In this document: piece after piece, positions 6,260 to 12,808 of the stretch
How positions within the stretch are numbered: the first letter of the stretch is position 1
Layout: each line of letters begins with the position of its first letter
From: Bacillota bacterium
GTDB taxonomy: Bacteria > Bacillota > Clostridia > Oscillospirales > Ruminococcaceae
Length of the DNA: 13,958 nt
Direction: 5' to 3'
Assembly (NCBI GenBank): GCA_023394255.1
Contig: JAEXAZ010000295.1
Location: 1-13,958 of the forward strand
The notes under the pieces: generated by a model
Told to the model about the DNA's origin: nothing
Databases searched by the model: none
What the model saw: only the letters and a program-made list of their open reading frames with translations
Program-made: the position numbers and the translations under genes

Positions 6260-7012
6260 ATGAGAGCGCTGATTACCGGCGCAAGCTCCGGGATAGGGCG
6301 GGATATGGCAGTCATTCTGGATGAGATGGGGTTTGACCTGATTCTTGCCGCGCGCAGGCAAGACCGGCTGGAAGCCCTGAAAAAGCAGCTTTCCGGGGAC
6401 GTGCAGATCATTGCCACGGATCTTTCCCGCGAGGAAAGCTGTTTCGCGCTTTATGAGCAGGTGAAGGGGCAGGAAATCAATATTCTCATCAACAACGCCG
6501 GGTTCGGGCTGTTCGGCCGGTTTGACAAGACAGACCTGCGGCGGGAACTGGAAATGATCAACCTGAATATAAAAGCGGTGCATATTCTCACCAAATTGTT
6601 TCTCCGGGATTTTAAAAGAAGAAATGCTGGTTATATTCTGAATGTGGCGTCTTCCGCCGCGTTTCTTCCCGGACCGCTCCTGTCCTCCTACTACGCGACA
6701 AAGGCGTATGTGTTGCGGCTGACACAGGCGGTCTATGAAGAACTGCGCCGCGACAGGAGCAGGGTCTATATCGGGGCGCTCTGCCCCGGCCCGGTGGATA
6801 CGGAGTTCAGCAGCACCGCCAATGTCCGGTTCAGCCTGAAAGGCATGCGGAGCCGTGACGTCGCGCTCTGCGCGATCGACGGCATGTTCCAAAGAAAACT
6901 GGTGATCGTACCGGGCCTGAAAATGAAGCTGGCGCGGGTTGGAGGGCATTTCCTGCCTGATAAGCTGCTGCTGCGCGCAGTTTACCATTTTCAGAAGAAA
7001 AAGGAAGGCTGA
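6260..7012 (+). CDS. Short-chain dehydrogenase/reductase (classical SDR)
   Basis: 250 residues, the standard length for classical SDRs. The cofactor motif TGASSGIG is at residues 6-13, 'LAARR' at 29-33 suggests NADP preference (basic residues after the second strand), NNAG is at 78-81, and the catalytic Ser131/Ser132, Tyr144 and Lys148 lie in 'VASSAAFLPGPLLSSYYATK'. 'CPGPVDTEF' follows as expected. This closely resembles the DltE/YqjQ-type oxidoreductases; the substrate is unknown. The C-terminal 40 residues are basic and partly hydrophobic, perhaps membrane-associating. Start ATG 6260 with AGGAAGG ten bases upstream. Stop is 55 bp before the MYG1-like gene with no terminator seen, suggesting an SDR-MYG1-GNAT operon. 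Confidence 0.9.
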   Translation: MRALITGASSGIGRDMAVILDEMGFDLILAARRQDRLEALKKQLSGDVQIIATDLSREESCFALYEQVKGQEINILINNAGFGLFGRFDKTDLRRELEMINLNIKAVHILTKLFLRDFKRRNAGYILNVASSAAFLPGPLLSSYYATKAYVLRLTQAVYEELRRDRSRVYIGALCPGPVDTEFSSTANVRFSLKGMRSRDVALCAIDGMFQRKLVIVPGLKMKLARVGGHFLPDKLLLRAVYHFQKKKEG

Positions 7013-7067
7013 ACCAGTTTGCCCTCGCAGGGTAAAATCAAAACAGGTCAAGGAAAGAGGGGCTTGG

Positions 7068-7892
7068 ATGAAGGTACCTGACAGCGCCATGACGCATGGC
7101 GGGAAATTTCACGCGGATGATGTGTTCTCTTCCGCGCTCCTGCGGATTTTGAATCCCAATATCCGCTTTATACGGGTATTTGAAATCCCGGAAAATTACG
7201 ACGGGCTGGTGTTTGACATCGGATGGGGCAGATTTGACCATCACCAACGGGACGCAAAGACGCGTCCCAACGGGACTGCTTATGCCGCGTTCGGCCTGCT
7301 GTGGAAGGAATTCGGCGCGGAGCTGGTAGGCGGGGAGGAGGCGTCGCGCATGGACGAATATTTCGTCCAGCCGCTGGACAGGGATGACAATACAGGCTGC
7401 GGAAATGCTCTCGCGGATGTCATCGGCTCGTTCAATCCCAACTGGGATTCAAGGGAGGACCCGGACACCTGTTTTGAGGAAGCGGTGCAGTTCGCGACCA
7501 CTTTGCTGAAAAAGAAGCTGGAAACCGTCTGGAGCATCCAGCGCGCGAAAAAACTGGTGGAAGCTGCCTACGCCGATATGCAGGGCGGCATCGTCGTGCT
7601 GCCGCGCTTTGCGCCATGGAAACAGGTGCTGGCCGGTACGGACGCCGATTTCGTGGTCTATCCGTCCCAGCGCGGCGGGTTCAGCGCACAGGGGGTCCCG
7701 GCGGAGAAAGAAAGTTCCGCGTTGAAATACGACTTCCCCGCCGAATGGGCGGGCAAGCCGGAGGAGGAACTGGCGGCGGCATCGGGCGTCAAAACGCTGC
7801 GCTTCTGCCATAACAACCGGTTTTTAATTTCCACAGGCACCATGGAGGACGCAATCCGCGCCTGCAAGCTGACAAGGGGAGAAAGCATTTGA
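7068..7892 (+). CDS. MYG1/UPF0160 family DHH-like hydrolase
   Basis: 274 residues. The N-terminal 'THGGKFHADDVFSSALLR' (residues 9-26) and 'FDIGWGRFDHHQRD' (DHH motif) are the hallmarks of the MYG1/UPF0160 family, whose eukaryotic member is a 3'-5' RNA exonuclease of nuclei and mitochondria. The bacterial members are predicted metal-dependent phosphoesterases or nucleases of the DHH superfamily without a settled role. 'NGTAYAAFGLLWKEFG' and 'LDRDDNTG' are further conserved blocks. ATG 7068 is chosen over an upstream in-frame start at 6939 (inside the SDR gene), because GAGGGG at 7057-7062 sits five bases before it and the family begins here. Its TGA stop (7890-7892) overlaps the TTG start of the next gene. 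Confidence 0.88.
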   Translation: MKVPDSAMTHGGKFHADDVFSSALLRILNPNIRFIRVFEIPENYDGLVFDIGWGRFDHHQRDAKTRPNGTAYAAFGLLWKEFGAELVGGEEASRMDEYFVQPLDRDDNTGCGNALADVIGSFNPNWDSREDPDTCFEEAVQFATTLLKKKLETVWSIQRAKKLVEAAYADMQGGIVVLPRFAPWKQVLAGTDADFVVYPSQRGGFSAQGVPAEKESSALKYDFPAEWAGKPEEELAAASGVKTLRFCHNNRFLISTGTMEDAIRACKLTRGESI

Positions 7893-8386
7893 TTTACGGG
7901 ACAGCATTGGAACAGTTTACCATCCGGACAGCCGAACCGGAGGATACCGCTCTGATTCTGCGGTTTATCCGGGAACTGGCGGCTTATGAAAAGCTGGAGC
8001 ACGAGGTGGTGGCGACGGAGGAAATCCTGCGCCGGTCTTTATTCAGGAACCGTCAGGCGGAAGTGCTGATTGCGCAGGAAGGGGACCAGCCGGTAGGATT
8101 CGCGCTGTTTTTCCATAATTTTTCCACCTTCCTCGGCAGAGCAAATCTGTATCTCGAAGACCTGTACGTCGACCCGGCGTGCAGGGGAAAGGGTTACGGG
8201 AAAGCGCTGCTGGCCTGCCTTGCGAAAATCGCCGCCGAACGCGGATGCGAACGGCTCGACTGGTGGTGTCTGGATTGGAACGAGCCTTCCGTCCGGTTTT
8301 ACCGGTCGCTGGGGGCAAAGCCGATGTCCGACTGGACGGTTTACCGGCTGGAGGGGGAGAGCCTGAAGTCACTGGGAAAAAGCTAA
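7889..8386 (+). CDS. GNAT-family N-acetyltransferase (diamine acetyltransferase-like)
   Basis: 165 residues. Acetyl-CoA-dependent transferase: 'LYLEDLYVDPACRGKGYGKALL' contains the acetyl-CoA loop R99-G-K-G-Y-G104, and 'DWWCLDWNEPSVRFYRSLGA' holds the Asn131/Tyr138 positions of motif B. The combination 'AAYEKLEHEV', 'LYLEDLYV' and 'MSDWTVYRL' at the end is characteristic of the spermidine/spermine and thialysine acetyltransferase branch, so a polyamine- or diamine-like amine is a reasonable but unproven substrate. TTG at 7889 overlaps the MYG1 stop (TTGA), with GGGGAGA a few bases upstream; an alternative TTG at 7907 would remove six residues. Last gene of the plus-strand operon; a strong terminator follows. 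Confidence 0.85.
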   Translation: MIYGTALEQFTIRTAEPEDTALILRFIRELAAYEKLEHEVVATEEILRRSLFRNRQAEVLIAQEGDQPVGFALFFHNFSTFLGRANLYLEDLYVDPACRGKGYGKALLACLAKIAAERGCERLDWWCLDWNEPSVRFYRSLGAKPMSDWTVYRLEGESLKSLGKS

Positions 8387-8390
8387 ACAG

Positions 8391-8425
8391 AACGCGCCGC
8401 CCGATAAAACCGGGCGGCGCGTTTT
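8391..8425. terminator. Bidirectional intrinsic terminator between GNAT and aroF
   Basis: Arms 8391-8403 (AACGCGCCGCCCG) and 8411-8423 form a 13-bp perfect stem with a 7-base loop. A UUUU stretch follows on the plus strand (8422-8425); on the minus strand a U-rich TTCTGTTT stretch follows. It lies five bases after the GNAT stop and five bases beyond the aroF stop, so it ends both converging transcripts. Confidence 0.85.
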
Positions 8426-8429
8426 ACAG

Positions 8430-9443
8430 TCAGCTTAGTTTTTTTCCGAAGAACTCGGCTGCTTTGCGGATTTTTTTCATCATAGGCCGGAACTGGGCCG
8501 GCGTCAGCGACTGCGCGCCGTCCGAGAGCGCTTTTTCCGGATGCGGATGCACTTCAATGATCAGCCCGTCGGCGCCCGCCGCGATTGCCGCGAGAGAAAG
8601 CGGCTCCACCATCCAGGTGATGCCCGCGGCATGGCTGGGGTCTACTACGACCGGGAGATGTGATAATTTTTTGAGCATGGGGATTGCGGAGATATCCAGC
8701 GTATTCCGGGTGGAGGTTTCAAACGTGCGGATGCCGCGCTCGCAGAGGATGACCTGCTCATTGCCGCCCGCCATAATGTATTCGGCGCTCATGAGCAGTT
8801 CCTCCAGCGTATTGGCAAGCCCGCGCTTGAGCAGGACGGGGCGGCGAAGCTGCCCCAGCTTTTTCAGCAGCTCGAAATTCTGCATATTTCTGGCGCCCAC
8901 CTGAATGATATCCACGTCCTCGAACAGCGGAATTTCGGAGGCGTCCATAATTTCCGTGACAAACGGCATCCCCGTTTTCGCGCGCGCCAGCCGGAGCAGC
9001 TCCAGCCCCTCCGCGCCCATGCCCTGAAACGAGTAGGGGCTGGTGCGGGGCTTAAACGCGCCGCCGCGCAGCAGTCCCGCGCCTTCTTCACCGACCGCGC
9101 CGGCGACCTCCAGAATCTGTTCTTCGCTTTCCACAGAGCACGGCCCCGAAATGACCTGAAAATACCCTCCCCCGAATTTTCTGCCGCAGACGTCGATCAC
9201 GGTGTCCTGCGGATGGAATTTACGGTTCGCGTTTTTATAAGGCTCCTGAATCCGCTTCACCTGGTCGACGGCGTCATTTGCGAGCAGGGCGTTTTCGTCT
9301 ACTTTCGAGGTGTCTCCCACCAGCCCGAGCAGGCGGGTGTGCAGCCCCTGCGATTCGTGGATGGTAAAGCCCTGCTCCTTGAGCTGCGCAATCAGCAGGT
9401 TCACTTTCTCTTCCGGGGCGTGTTCTTTTAAAATAACAATCAT
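8430..9443 (-). CDS. aroF: 3-Deoxy-7-phosphoheptulonate (DAHP) synthase, type I-beta with N-terminal ferredoxin-like regulatory domain
   Basis: 337 residues. Condenses phosphoenolpyruvate and erythrose 4-phosphate, the first step of the shikimate pathway. The N-terminal ~75 residues (MIVILKEHAPEEKVNLLIAQ...) form the ferredoxin-like domain that in Thermotoga-type enzymes binds tyrosine or phenylalanine for feedback inhibition. The TIM-barrel motifs appear in order: GPCSVES (100-106), KPRTSPYSFQ (131-140), 'IQVGARNMQNFELL', 'PVLLKRG', 'CERGIRTFE', 'VVDPSHAAG' and 'IEVHPHPEKALSDG' (metal and substrate ligands). ATG 9443 is chosen because GGAAAGG (9459-9453) is nine bases upstream and the family starts here; an upstream in-frame extension crosses the leader terminator. 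Transcription is probably controlled by the leader at 9444-9724. It stands alone rather than in an aro cluster. Confidence 0.95.
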   Translation of the reverse strand: MIVILKEHAPEEKVNLLIAQLKEQGFTIHESQGLHTRLLGLVGDTSKVDENALLANDAVDQVKRIQEPYKNANRKFHPQDTVIDVCGRKFGGGYFQVISGPCSVESEEQILEVAGAVGEEGAGLLRGGAFKPRTSPYSFQGMGAEGLELLRLARAKTGMPFVTEIMDASEIPLFEDVDIIQVGARNMQNFELLKKLGQLRRPVLLKRGLANTLEELLMSAEYIMAGGNEQVILCERGIRTFETSTRNTLDISAIPMLKKLSHLPVVVDPSHAAGITWMVEPLSLAAIAAGADGLIIEVHPHPEKALSDGAQSLTPAQFRPMMKKIRKAAEFFGKKLS

Positions 9444-9485
9444 ACAAAACAACCTTTCCAAATAAATTCCGGGCATTCCGGAAAT

Positions 9486-9518
9486 AAAAAAGCGGTGCTT
9501 TCGCCATGAAAGCACCGC
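9486..9518 (-). terminator. Leader terminator (attenuator) upstream of aroF
   Basis: On the minus strand GCGGTGCTTTC (9518-9508), loop ATGGC (9507-9503), GAAAGCACCGC (9502-9492), then UUUUUU (9491-9486): an 11-bp perfect stem and six U, ending 42 bases before the aroF start. It stands between a strong promoter and the structural gene, so transcripts must read through it. The leader segment TTTCG (9565-9561) can pair with CGAAA (9503-9499), and AAAGCGC (9558-9552) with GTGCTTT (9515-9509, one G-U). Together they give a possible antiterminator. Confidence 0.85.
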
Positions 9519-9544
9519 CCGAAAATCCGCCGCAGGAGAAGCCG

Positions 9545-9658
9545 TCAGCCCGCGCTTTTTCGAAATGGAACAGTTTCACAGCAAAACAAACCCGGATAGC
9601 AATACTCCGAGCCGCAATAATAAAAGTATGAAGCTGTTCCGCCGATCAATACCGCCAT
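9545..9658 (-). CDS. Tyrosine-rich leader peptide of aroF (37 codons)
   Basis: Short ORF between the leader promoter and the attenuator. Residues 10-22 read SYFYYCGSEYCYP: five Tyr codons (TAC once, TAT four times) within eleven codons, with Phe at 12, 25 and 32 and four Cys at 15, 20, 26 and 27. The ribosome binding site AGGAGG (9673-9668) is nine bases before the ATG. The last codons 32-36 encode the RNA segments that can pair with the terminator. A ribosome stalled at the Tyr codons (9628-9596) would leave those segments free. One that reaches the stop (9547-9545) would cover them. This is expected if tyrosine scarcity relieves termination before DAHP synthase. It could instead be a small stable Cys/Tyr-rich protein with its own terminator. 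Not recognised as a known family. Confidence 0.75.
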   Translation of the reverse strand: MAVLIGGTASYFYYCGSEYCYPGLFCCETVPFRKSAG

Positions 9659-9695
9659 TCCGGGGTTCCTCCTCTTTAGCGATTTTATGTGTTAA

Positions 9696-9724
9696 ATTAT
9701 AGCCGTTTTGCGGGCGGCTGTCAA
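9696..9724 (-). promoter_or_regulatory. Perfect consensus sigma-A promoter of the aroF leader
   Basis: TTGACA (9724-9719), a 17-bp spacer and TATAAT (9701-9696): both hexamers match consensus exactly. Transcription would begin near 9689, about 16 bases before the leader peptide's ribosome binding site. The -35 box overlaps the stop codon of the preceding peptidase gene (9723-9721). Such a strong promoter fits control by attenuation rather than by initiation. Confidence 0.92.
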
Positions 9725-10299
9725 GTACCGCCGCCGCTTTTTCCGTGGGACTCCGGAATCCGCTTATTGACGGCGATCAGCATGCAGGGCGGGATTTGGC
9801 GCTCGGCTTTCAGAAATTCCTCCATGGTGCGGATGTCGTCCGCCGCCCCGGAAAGCGCGTTATAAAAATGGAACCTCCCGTTCTCCCGGCGCAGCGCGGC
9901 GAAATGGTTGCCCCTGCGGTGGCGGTAGAGCAGGATGCAGGCATCCGCGGTTTTTGCCACTGCGGAGAACCGCGGGGGGATCATGCAAAGCCGCACCCGG
10001 TAGCCGCGTTTTCGCAGGTAATGCTGGACATAGTAAACATGGGTCCCGAATTTTCCGCCCAATACAAGCCCGCCGCGCAGGTCCTCCATCACCCATTCGG
10101 GACGGACCGTTGCCCCAAGCATTTTCAGCACATTGTAGACGGCAATCCAGCCGCATCCGTTTTGATCGGAACCGAACCAGCCGTTTTTCAGATCACCCAG
10201 CAAAGACTGGTTAATCAGCAGCCCCTCTTTGGAAAATGCGCGTGAATCGATAGGACAATCCTCCTTTTCCGATAGTGTTTGCAAAACAAAGTAAAACAA
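9721..10299 (-). CDS. Papain/C39-like cysteine peptidase-fold protein
   Basis: Up to 192 residues in this frame. The catalytic pattern of a papain-like fold is visible (numbering from TTG 10299): Cys49 in 'DQNGCGWIAVYNVLKMLG', His132 in 'RRGNHFAAL', and Asn147 in 'FHFYNALSG'. The Gln46 preceding Cys by three is a usual oxyanion residue. No signal peptide or export motif, so cytoplasmic. The sequence resembles clostridial C39-like domain proteins of unknown target. The start is unclear: TTG 10299 lacks a ribosome binding site, whereas AAGGAGG lies eight bases before an in-frame ATC at 10251-10249. The MATE gene ends 45 bp upstream, so the two genes may be co-transcribed. Its 3' end overlaps the aroF leader promoter. 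Confidence 0.7.
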   Translation of the reverse strand: MFYFVLQTLSEKEDCPIDSRAFSKEGLLINQSLLGDLKNGWFGSDQNGCGWIAVYNVLKMLGATVRPEWVMEDLRGGLVLGGKFGTHVYYVQHYLRKRGYRVRLCMIPPRFSAVAKTADACILLYRHRRGNHFAALRRENGRFHFYNALSGAADDIRTMEEFLKAERQIPPCMLIAVNKRIPESHGKSGGGT

Positions 10300-10343
10300 C
10301 CGTTTTCCACAGAAAAAATCGAATTTGTTGAGAACCGGCTTCT

Positions 10344-11669
10344 CTAAACCAGCCGTTTATGCTGCCATCCGGTGCCGCGAAAACGGATGACAAACGCGGT
10401 GGTGCGGACGCCCCAGTCCCACATCATGGCAAACCAGACGCCGGGCACCCCCCATCCCATCATATGTACAAACAGGTAACTCAGCCCAATCCGGCAGGTC
10501 CACATTGAAATAATCGAAACCGTCATCGTGAATTTGGCGTCGCCGGCCGCGCGCAGGGCGTTCGGAAGGGTAAACGAAAGAGGCCAGATAATCATGGCGC
10601 CGATGCCATGGATAATCAGCAGCTGAAGCGCCACCGATGTGGTCTGTTCAGACATCCGGTAGACACTGACAATCGGATGGCTGAAGAACAGGATAGCGGC
10701 ATTGAGCCCGATCATCGAAAGATAGGTGATTTTCATCAGCTTTATCGTATACTGCCTTGCCTGCGCATAGTCCTGCGCACCCACACACTGCCCCACAACC
10801 GTGATCAGCGCGAGCCCGATTGCGGCGCCCGGAATGACCTCCATGCTTGCAATGTTGTTGGCGATTGCATTTGCCGCGATCGCGGTTGTGCCGATGGAAA
10901 CGATCAGCCCCTGCACAAGCACCTTCCCGATCTGAAAAATGCCGTTTTCCAATCCCGTTGGAACGCCCACCGAGAGGATGCTGCGTATTATGGAGGGGCG
11001 GAGCTCAAGTGTCAGCAGGTGCTCGATGTGGATGGGGTTTTCACGATGGCGCAGAAGCAGCAGCATGATTACGCAGCCGAGCATGCGCGAAACAAGCGAA
11101 GCGACAGCGGCCCCGCGCACCCCCATGCCGAACCCGAAAATCAAAAGCGCGTTGCCGCTGATGTTGGCCATGTTCATCAGCAGCGATGTAAACATGGAAA
11201 TCCGGGAGTTGCCCATCGACCGGAACAGGGCGGCCCCCGCATTGTAAAGCGCCAGAAAGGGATAGGAATAGGCGGATATGGCAAAATAGATCTGTGCGTT
11301 TTCCATGACCTGCGGGTCGATGCCGCCGAAAATATTTGCAAGAATAAAGTCGCGCAGAGTCAGGCAGATCAGCATGATTACCAACGAAAAGGACAACGTG
11401 ACATAGATCAGCTGTTTTGCCGCGGAACAGGCGTTCTCCGGCTCCTGCTTGCCCAGATACTGCGAGGACACGACAGCGCCGCCGGTTGCCAGGGCGGAAA
11501 AAATATTGATGAGCAGCACATTGATGACATCAACCAGAGCAATGCCGGAAACAGCCGCTTCCCCGCAGCCCGACACCATGATCGTATCGGCCATGCCGAT
11601 TGTAACAGCCAGCACCTGCTCGACAATCAGCGGGAAAATCAGCCGCCTTAAATCCTGATCAGTAAACAT
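10344..11669 (-). CDS. MATE-family multidrug/cation efflux transporter
   Basis: 441 residues, the usual MATE length, with about twelve hydrophobic segments in two related halves, so an inner-membrane antiporter exporting organic compounds against Na+ or H+. The opening 'LRRLIFPLIVEQVLAVTIGMADTIMVSG', 'GIALVDVINVLLINIF', 'SALATGGAVVSSQYLG' and the second half's 'IPGAAIGLALITVVGQCVGAQ' are typical of the clostridial MATE branch (NorM/DinF superfamily). Substrate unknown. ATG 11669 has AGGAGGG just upstream with short spacing. A promoter with TTGCAT and TAGAAT lies upstream. The peptidase gene follows by a 45-bp gap. Confidence 0.93.
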   Translation of the reverse strand: MFTDQDLRRLIFPLIVEQVLAVTIGMADTIMVSGCGEAAVSGIALVDVINVLLINIFSALATGGAVVSSQYLGKQEPENACSAAKQLIYVTLSFSLVIMLICLTLRDFILANIFGGIDPQVMENAQIYFAISAYSYPFLALYNAGAALFRSMGNSRISMFTSLLMNMANISGNALLIFGFGMGVRGAAVASLVSRMLGCVIMLLLLRHRENPIHIEHLLTLELRPSIIRSILSVGVPTGLENGIFQIGKVLVQGLIVSIGTTAIAANAIANNIASMEVIPGAAIGLALITVVGQCVGAQDYAQARQYTIKLMKITYLSMIGLNAAILFFSHPIVSVYRMSEQTTSVALQLLIIHGIGAMIIWPLSFTLPNALRAAGDAKFTMTVSIISMWTCRIGLSYLFVHMMGWGVPGVWFAMMWDWGVRTTAFVIRFRGTGWQHKRLV

Positions 11670-11703
11670 GAGCCCTCCTATATGCGTTTATCATACAGCC
11701 TTT

Positions 11704-11732
11704 ATTCTACCTTCAATGTGCTGTGAATGCAA
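11704..11732 (-). promoter_or_regulatory. Promoter of the MATE gene
   Basis: TTGCAT (11732-11727), 17-bp spacer and TAGAAT (11709-11704) on the minus strand, about 35 bp before the ATG. It is divergent from the promoter of the next plus-strand gene, about 100 bp away. Confidence 0.65.
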
Positions 11733-11831
11733 GCATATTATCATGGAACCATTCACGGCCGGACCGTCGGGAACAGACTCTGTTTGGTCCTTGACGCAGA
11801 AAAAAATCCGCCGGGGGAACACCTGTTCCGC

Positions 11832-11860
11832 TTGCCTTTTAAAAAAAAATTTGCTACAAT
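11832..11860 (+). promoter_or_regulatory. Promoter of the HhH/winged-helix-like gene
   Basis: TTGCCT (11832-11837), 17-bp A/T-rich spacer including a nine-A run, and TACAAT (11855-11860). The stretch from 11670 to 11831 holds the MATE promoter and no ORF or other element I can support. Confidence 0.65.
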
Positions 11861-11870
11861 TTCAAATTGT
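11856..11870 (+). promoter_or_regulatory. Palindrome overlapping the -10 box (possible operator)
   Basis: ACAATTT-C-AAATTGT, a perfect 7+1+7 palindrome that shares five bases with the -10 TACAAT and covers the predicted transcription start. A dimeric repressor bound here would block the promoter. The regulator is unknown; autoregulation by the downstream DNA-binding-like protein is possible. Confidence 0.45.
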
Positions 11871-11901
11871 GCGATTTTTGAGGAAAGGATTTTTTGAATT
11901 C

Positions 11902-12378
11902 ATGAGCGATATCAGCGAAATTTATAATAAACCGAAATATCTTCCTTTTTTAATCTACTGCCGGGAGCATCATTTTAAAACGATGGAGGACCTGGCCCGA
12001 TGCCCATTCCATCTTCTGTCCAAGGAACCGGGGTTTACGCCCCTTCTCGCAAGCCGCGTCAGAGCGGTTTATATAACCTTTTGCAAAGCCGGGAAAAGCG
12101 CGGACGACCAAGGGCCAACAGGCGAATGTCCGGAATCCGAACAGCCGAAAGCGGCTCCAAAGGCGCCGGTTCCTCCCAAAACACTGAGCGAACCGGAACT
12201 GGTGATTCTGCTGCATGCGTATTTCCAAAAGAACGGCGACCGGCTGATTTCGATCGACGATGCCTGCAAAGCGGCGGGAGGGCGCGCCAAACGGGCGGAA
12301 ATCGCAAAAATTCTGCAAAATGTGGCCTGGTGCCGCATCGTCGATAAGGGCACGTTTTTCTATGCGCCAATCAACTGA
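11902..12378 (+). CDS. Unrecognised protein with HhH-like N-terminus and winged-helix-like C-terminus
   Basis: 158 residues. Residues 1-63 are helical; the part 'TMEDLARCPFHLLSKEPGFTPLLASRVRAVY' has the spacing of a helix-hairpin-helix or RpoA-CTD-like DNA-binding fold (hydrophobic helix, 'PGFT' turn, second helix). A Pro/Ala/Lys linker (about 70-95) follows, then residues 96-158 with helices 'ELVILLHAYFQKNG', 'ISIDDACKAAGG', 'AEIAKILQNVAWC' and a terminal strand 'KGTFFYAPIN', which reads like a winged helix. No family name comes to mind and no enzyme motif is visible. A nucleic-acid-binding or regulatory role is inferred from fold-like patterns only. Start ATG 11902; the Shine-Dalgarno AGGAAAGGA at 11881-11889 is somewhat far (12 bases). 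The protein has its own promoter with a palindrome over the -10 box. Confidence 0.7.
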   Translation: MSDISEIYNKPKYLPFLIYCREHHFKTMEDLARCPFHLLSKEPGFTPLLASRVRAVYITFCKAGKSADDQGPTGECPESEQPKAAPKAPVPPKTLSEPELVILLHAYFQKNGDRLISIDDACKAAGGRAKRAEIAKILQNVAWCRIVDKGTFFYAPIN

Positions 12379-12407
12379 CTGAAAATAACCGCTGTTCCGG
12401 CGGCTAC

Positions 12408-12436
12408 TTTACAACTTTGAAAAAATTTCCTATACT
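12408..12436 (+). promoter_or_regulatory. Promoter of the ArsC/Spx-like gene
   Basis: TTTACA (12408-12413), 17-bp spacer and TATACT (12431-12436), each one mismatch from consensus, 29 bp before the start codon. Confidence 0.75.
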
Positions 12437-12465
12437 GAAAGTCATACCGAAAGGGGTGCTGGCGG

Positions 12466-12807
12466 ATGAATATTCAGATTTTCGGAAAAAACAAATGCTT
12501 CGACACGAAAAAGGCGGAGCGGTATTTCAAGGAGCGGAACATCCGGTTTCAGAGCATCGACGTTGCCAAATTCGGCATGAGCAGGGGGGAACTGGGAAGC
12601 GTCAAAGCCGCCGTGGGAGGAATCCGGGAACTGATAGACCCCAAATCGAGGGACTATGAGAACTCTTTGATTGCCTATCTGGCGTCCGAGCAAAATATGG
12701 AGGATAAGCTTCTGGAATATCCGGCGCTGTTTAAAACCCCGATTGTCCGAAACGGGAAGCGGGCGACGGTAGGCTACCATCCCGAAATCTGGGAAAAGTG
12801 GGAGTAA
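12466..12807 (+). CDS. ArsC/Spx/YffB-family thioredoxin-fold protein
   Basis: 113 residues, a usual size for the family. The N-terminal 'MNIQIFGKNKCFDTKKAERYF' places a single Cys at residue 11 (C-F-D-T), like YffB-type proteins and unlike the CxxC of redox-sensing Spx. 'GIRELIDPKSRDY', 'LLEYPALFKTPIVRNGKRATVGYHPEIWEKW' is the conserved C-terminal half of the ArsC-like fold, containing the 'TPIVR' cis-Pro strand. Real function is unknown; the name arsenate reductase in databases is often only a family label. No ars genes are nearby. Start ATG 12466 with GGGG upstream; the YwbE gene follows by one base and is probably co-translated. Confidence 0.85.
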   Translation: MNIQIFGKNKCFDTKKAERYFKERNIRFQSIDVAKFGMSRGELGSVKAAVGGIRELIDPKSRDYENSLIAYLASEQNMEDKLLEYPALFKTPIVRNGKRATVGYHPEIWEKWE

Positions 12808-12808
12808 A

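Noticed and set aside
9274..9579. Minus-strand frame beginning GTG at 9579 with several Phe codons, as an alternative aroF leader peptide
   Set aside because: It has no ribosome binding site and runs through the terminator and the aroF start in a different frame. The 9545-9658 ORF has AGGAGG and a matching promoter.
9444..9724. T-box riboswitch before aroF
   Set aside because: The conserved T-box sequence and its pairing partner in the terminator are absent; the leader is dominated by a translated Tyr-rich ORF.
10608..11651. 347-codon plus-strand frame opposite the MATE gene
   Set aside because: His/Asp/Gln-rich antisense shadow of a transmembrane protein, with no motif or translation signal.
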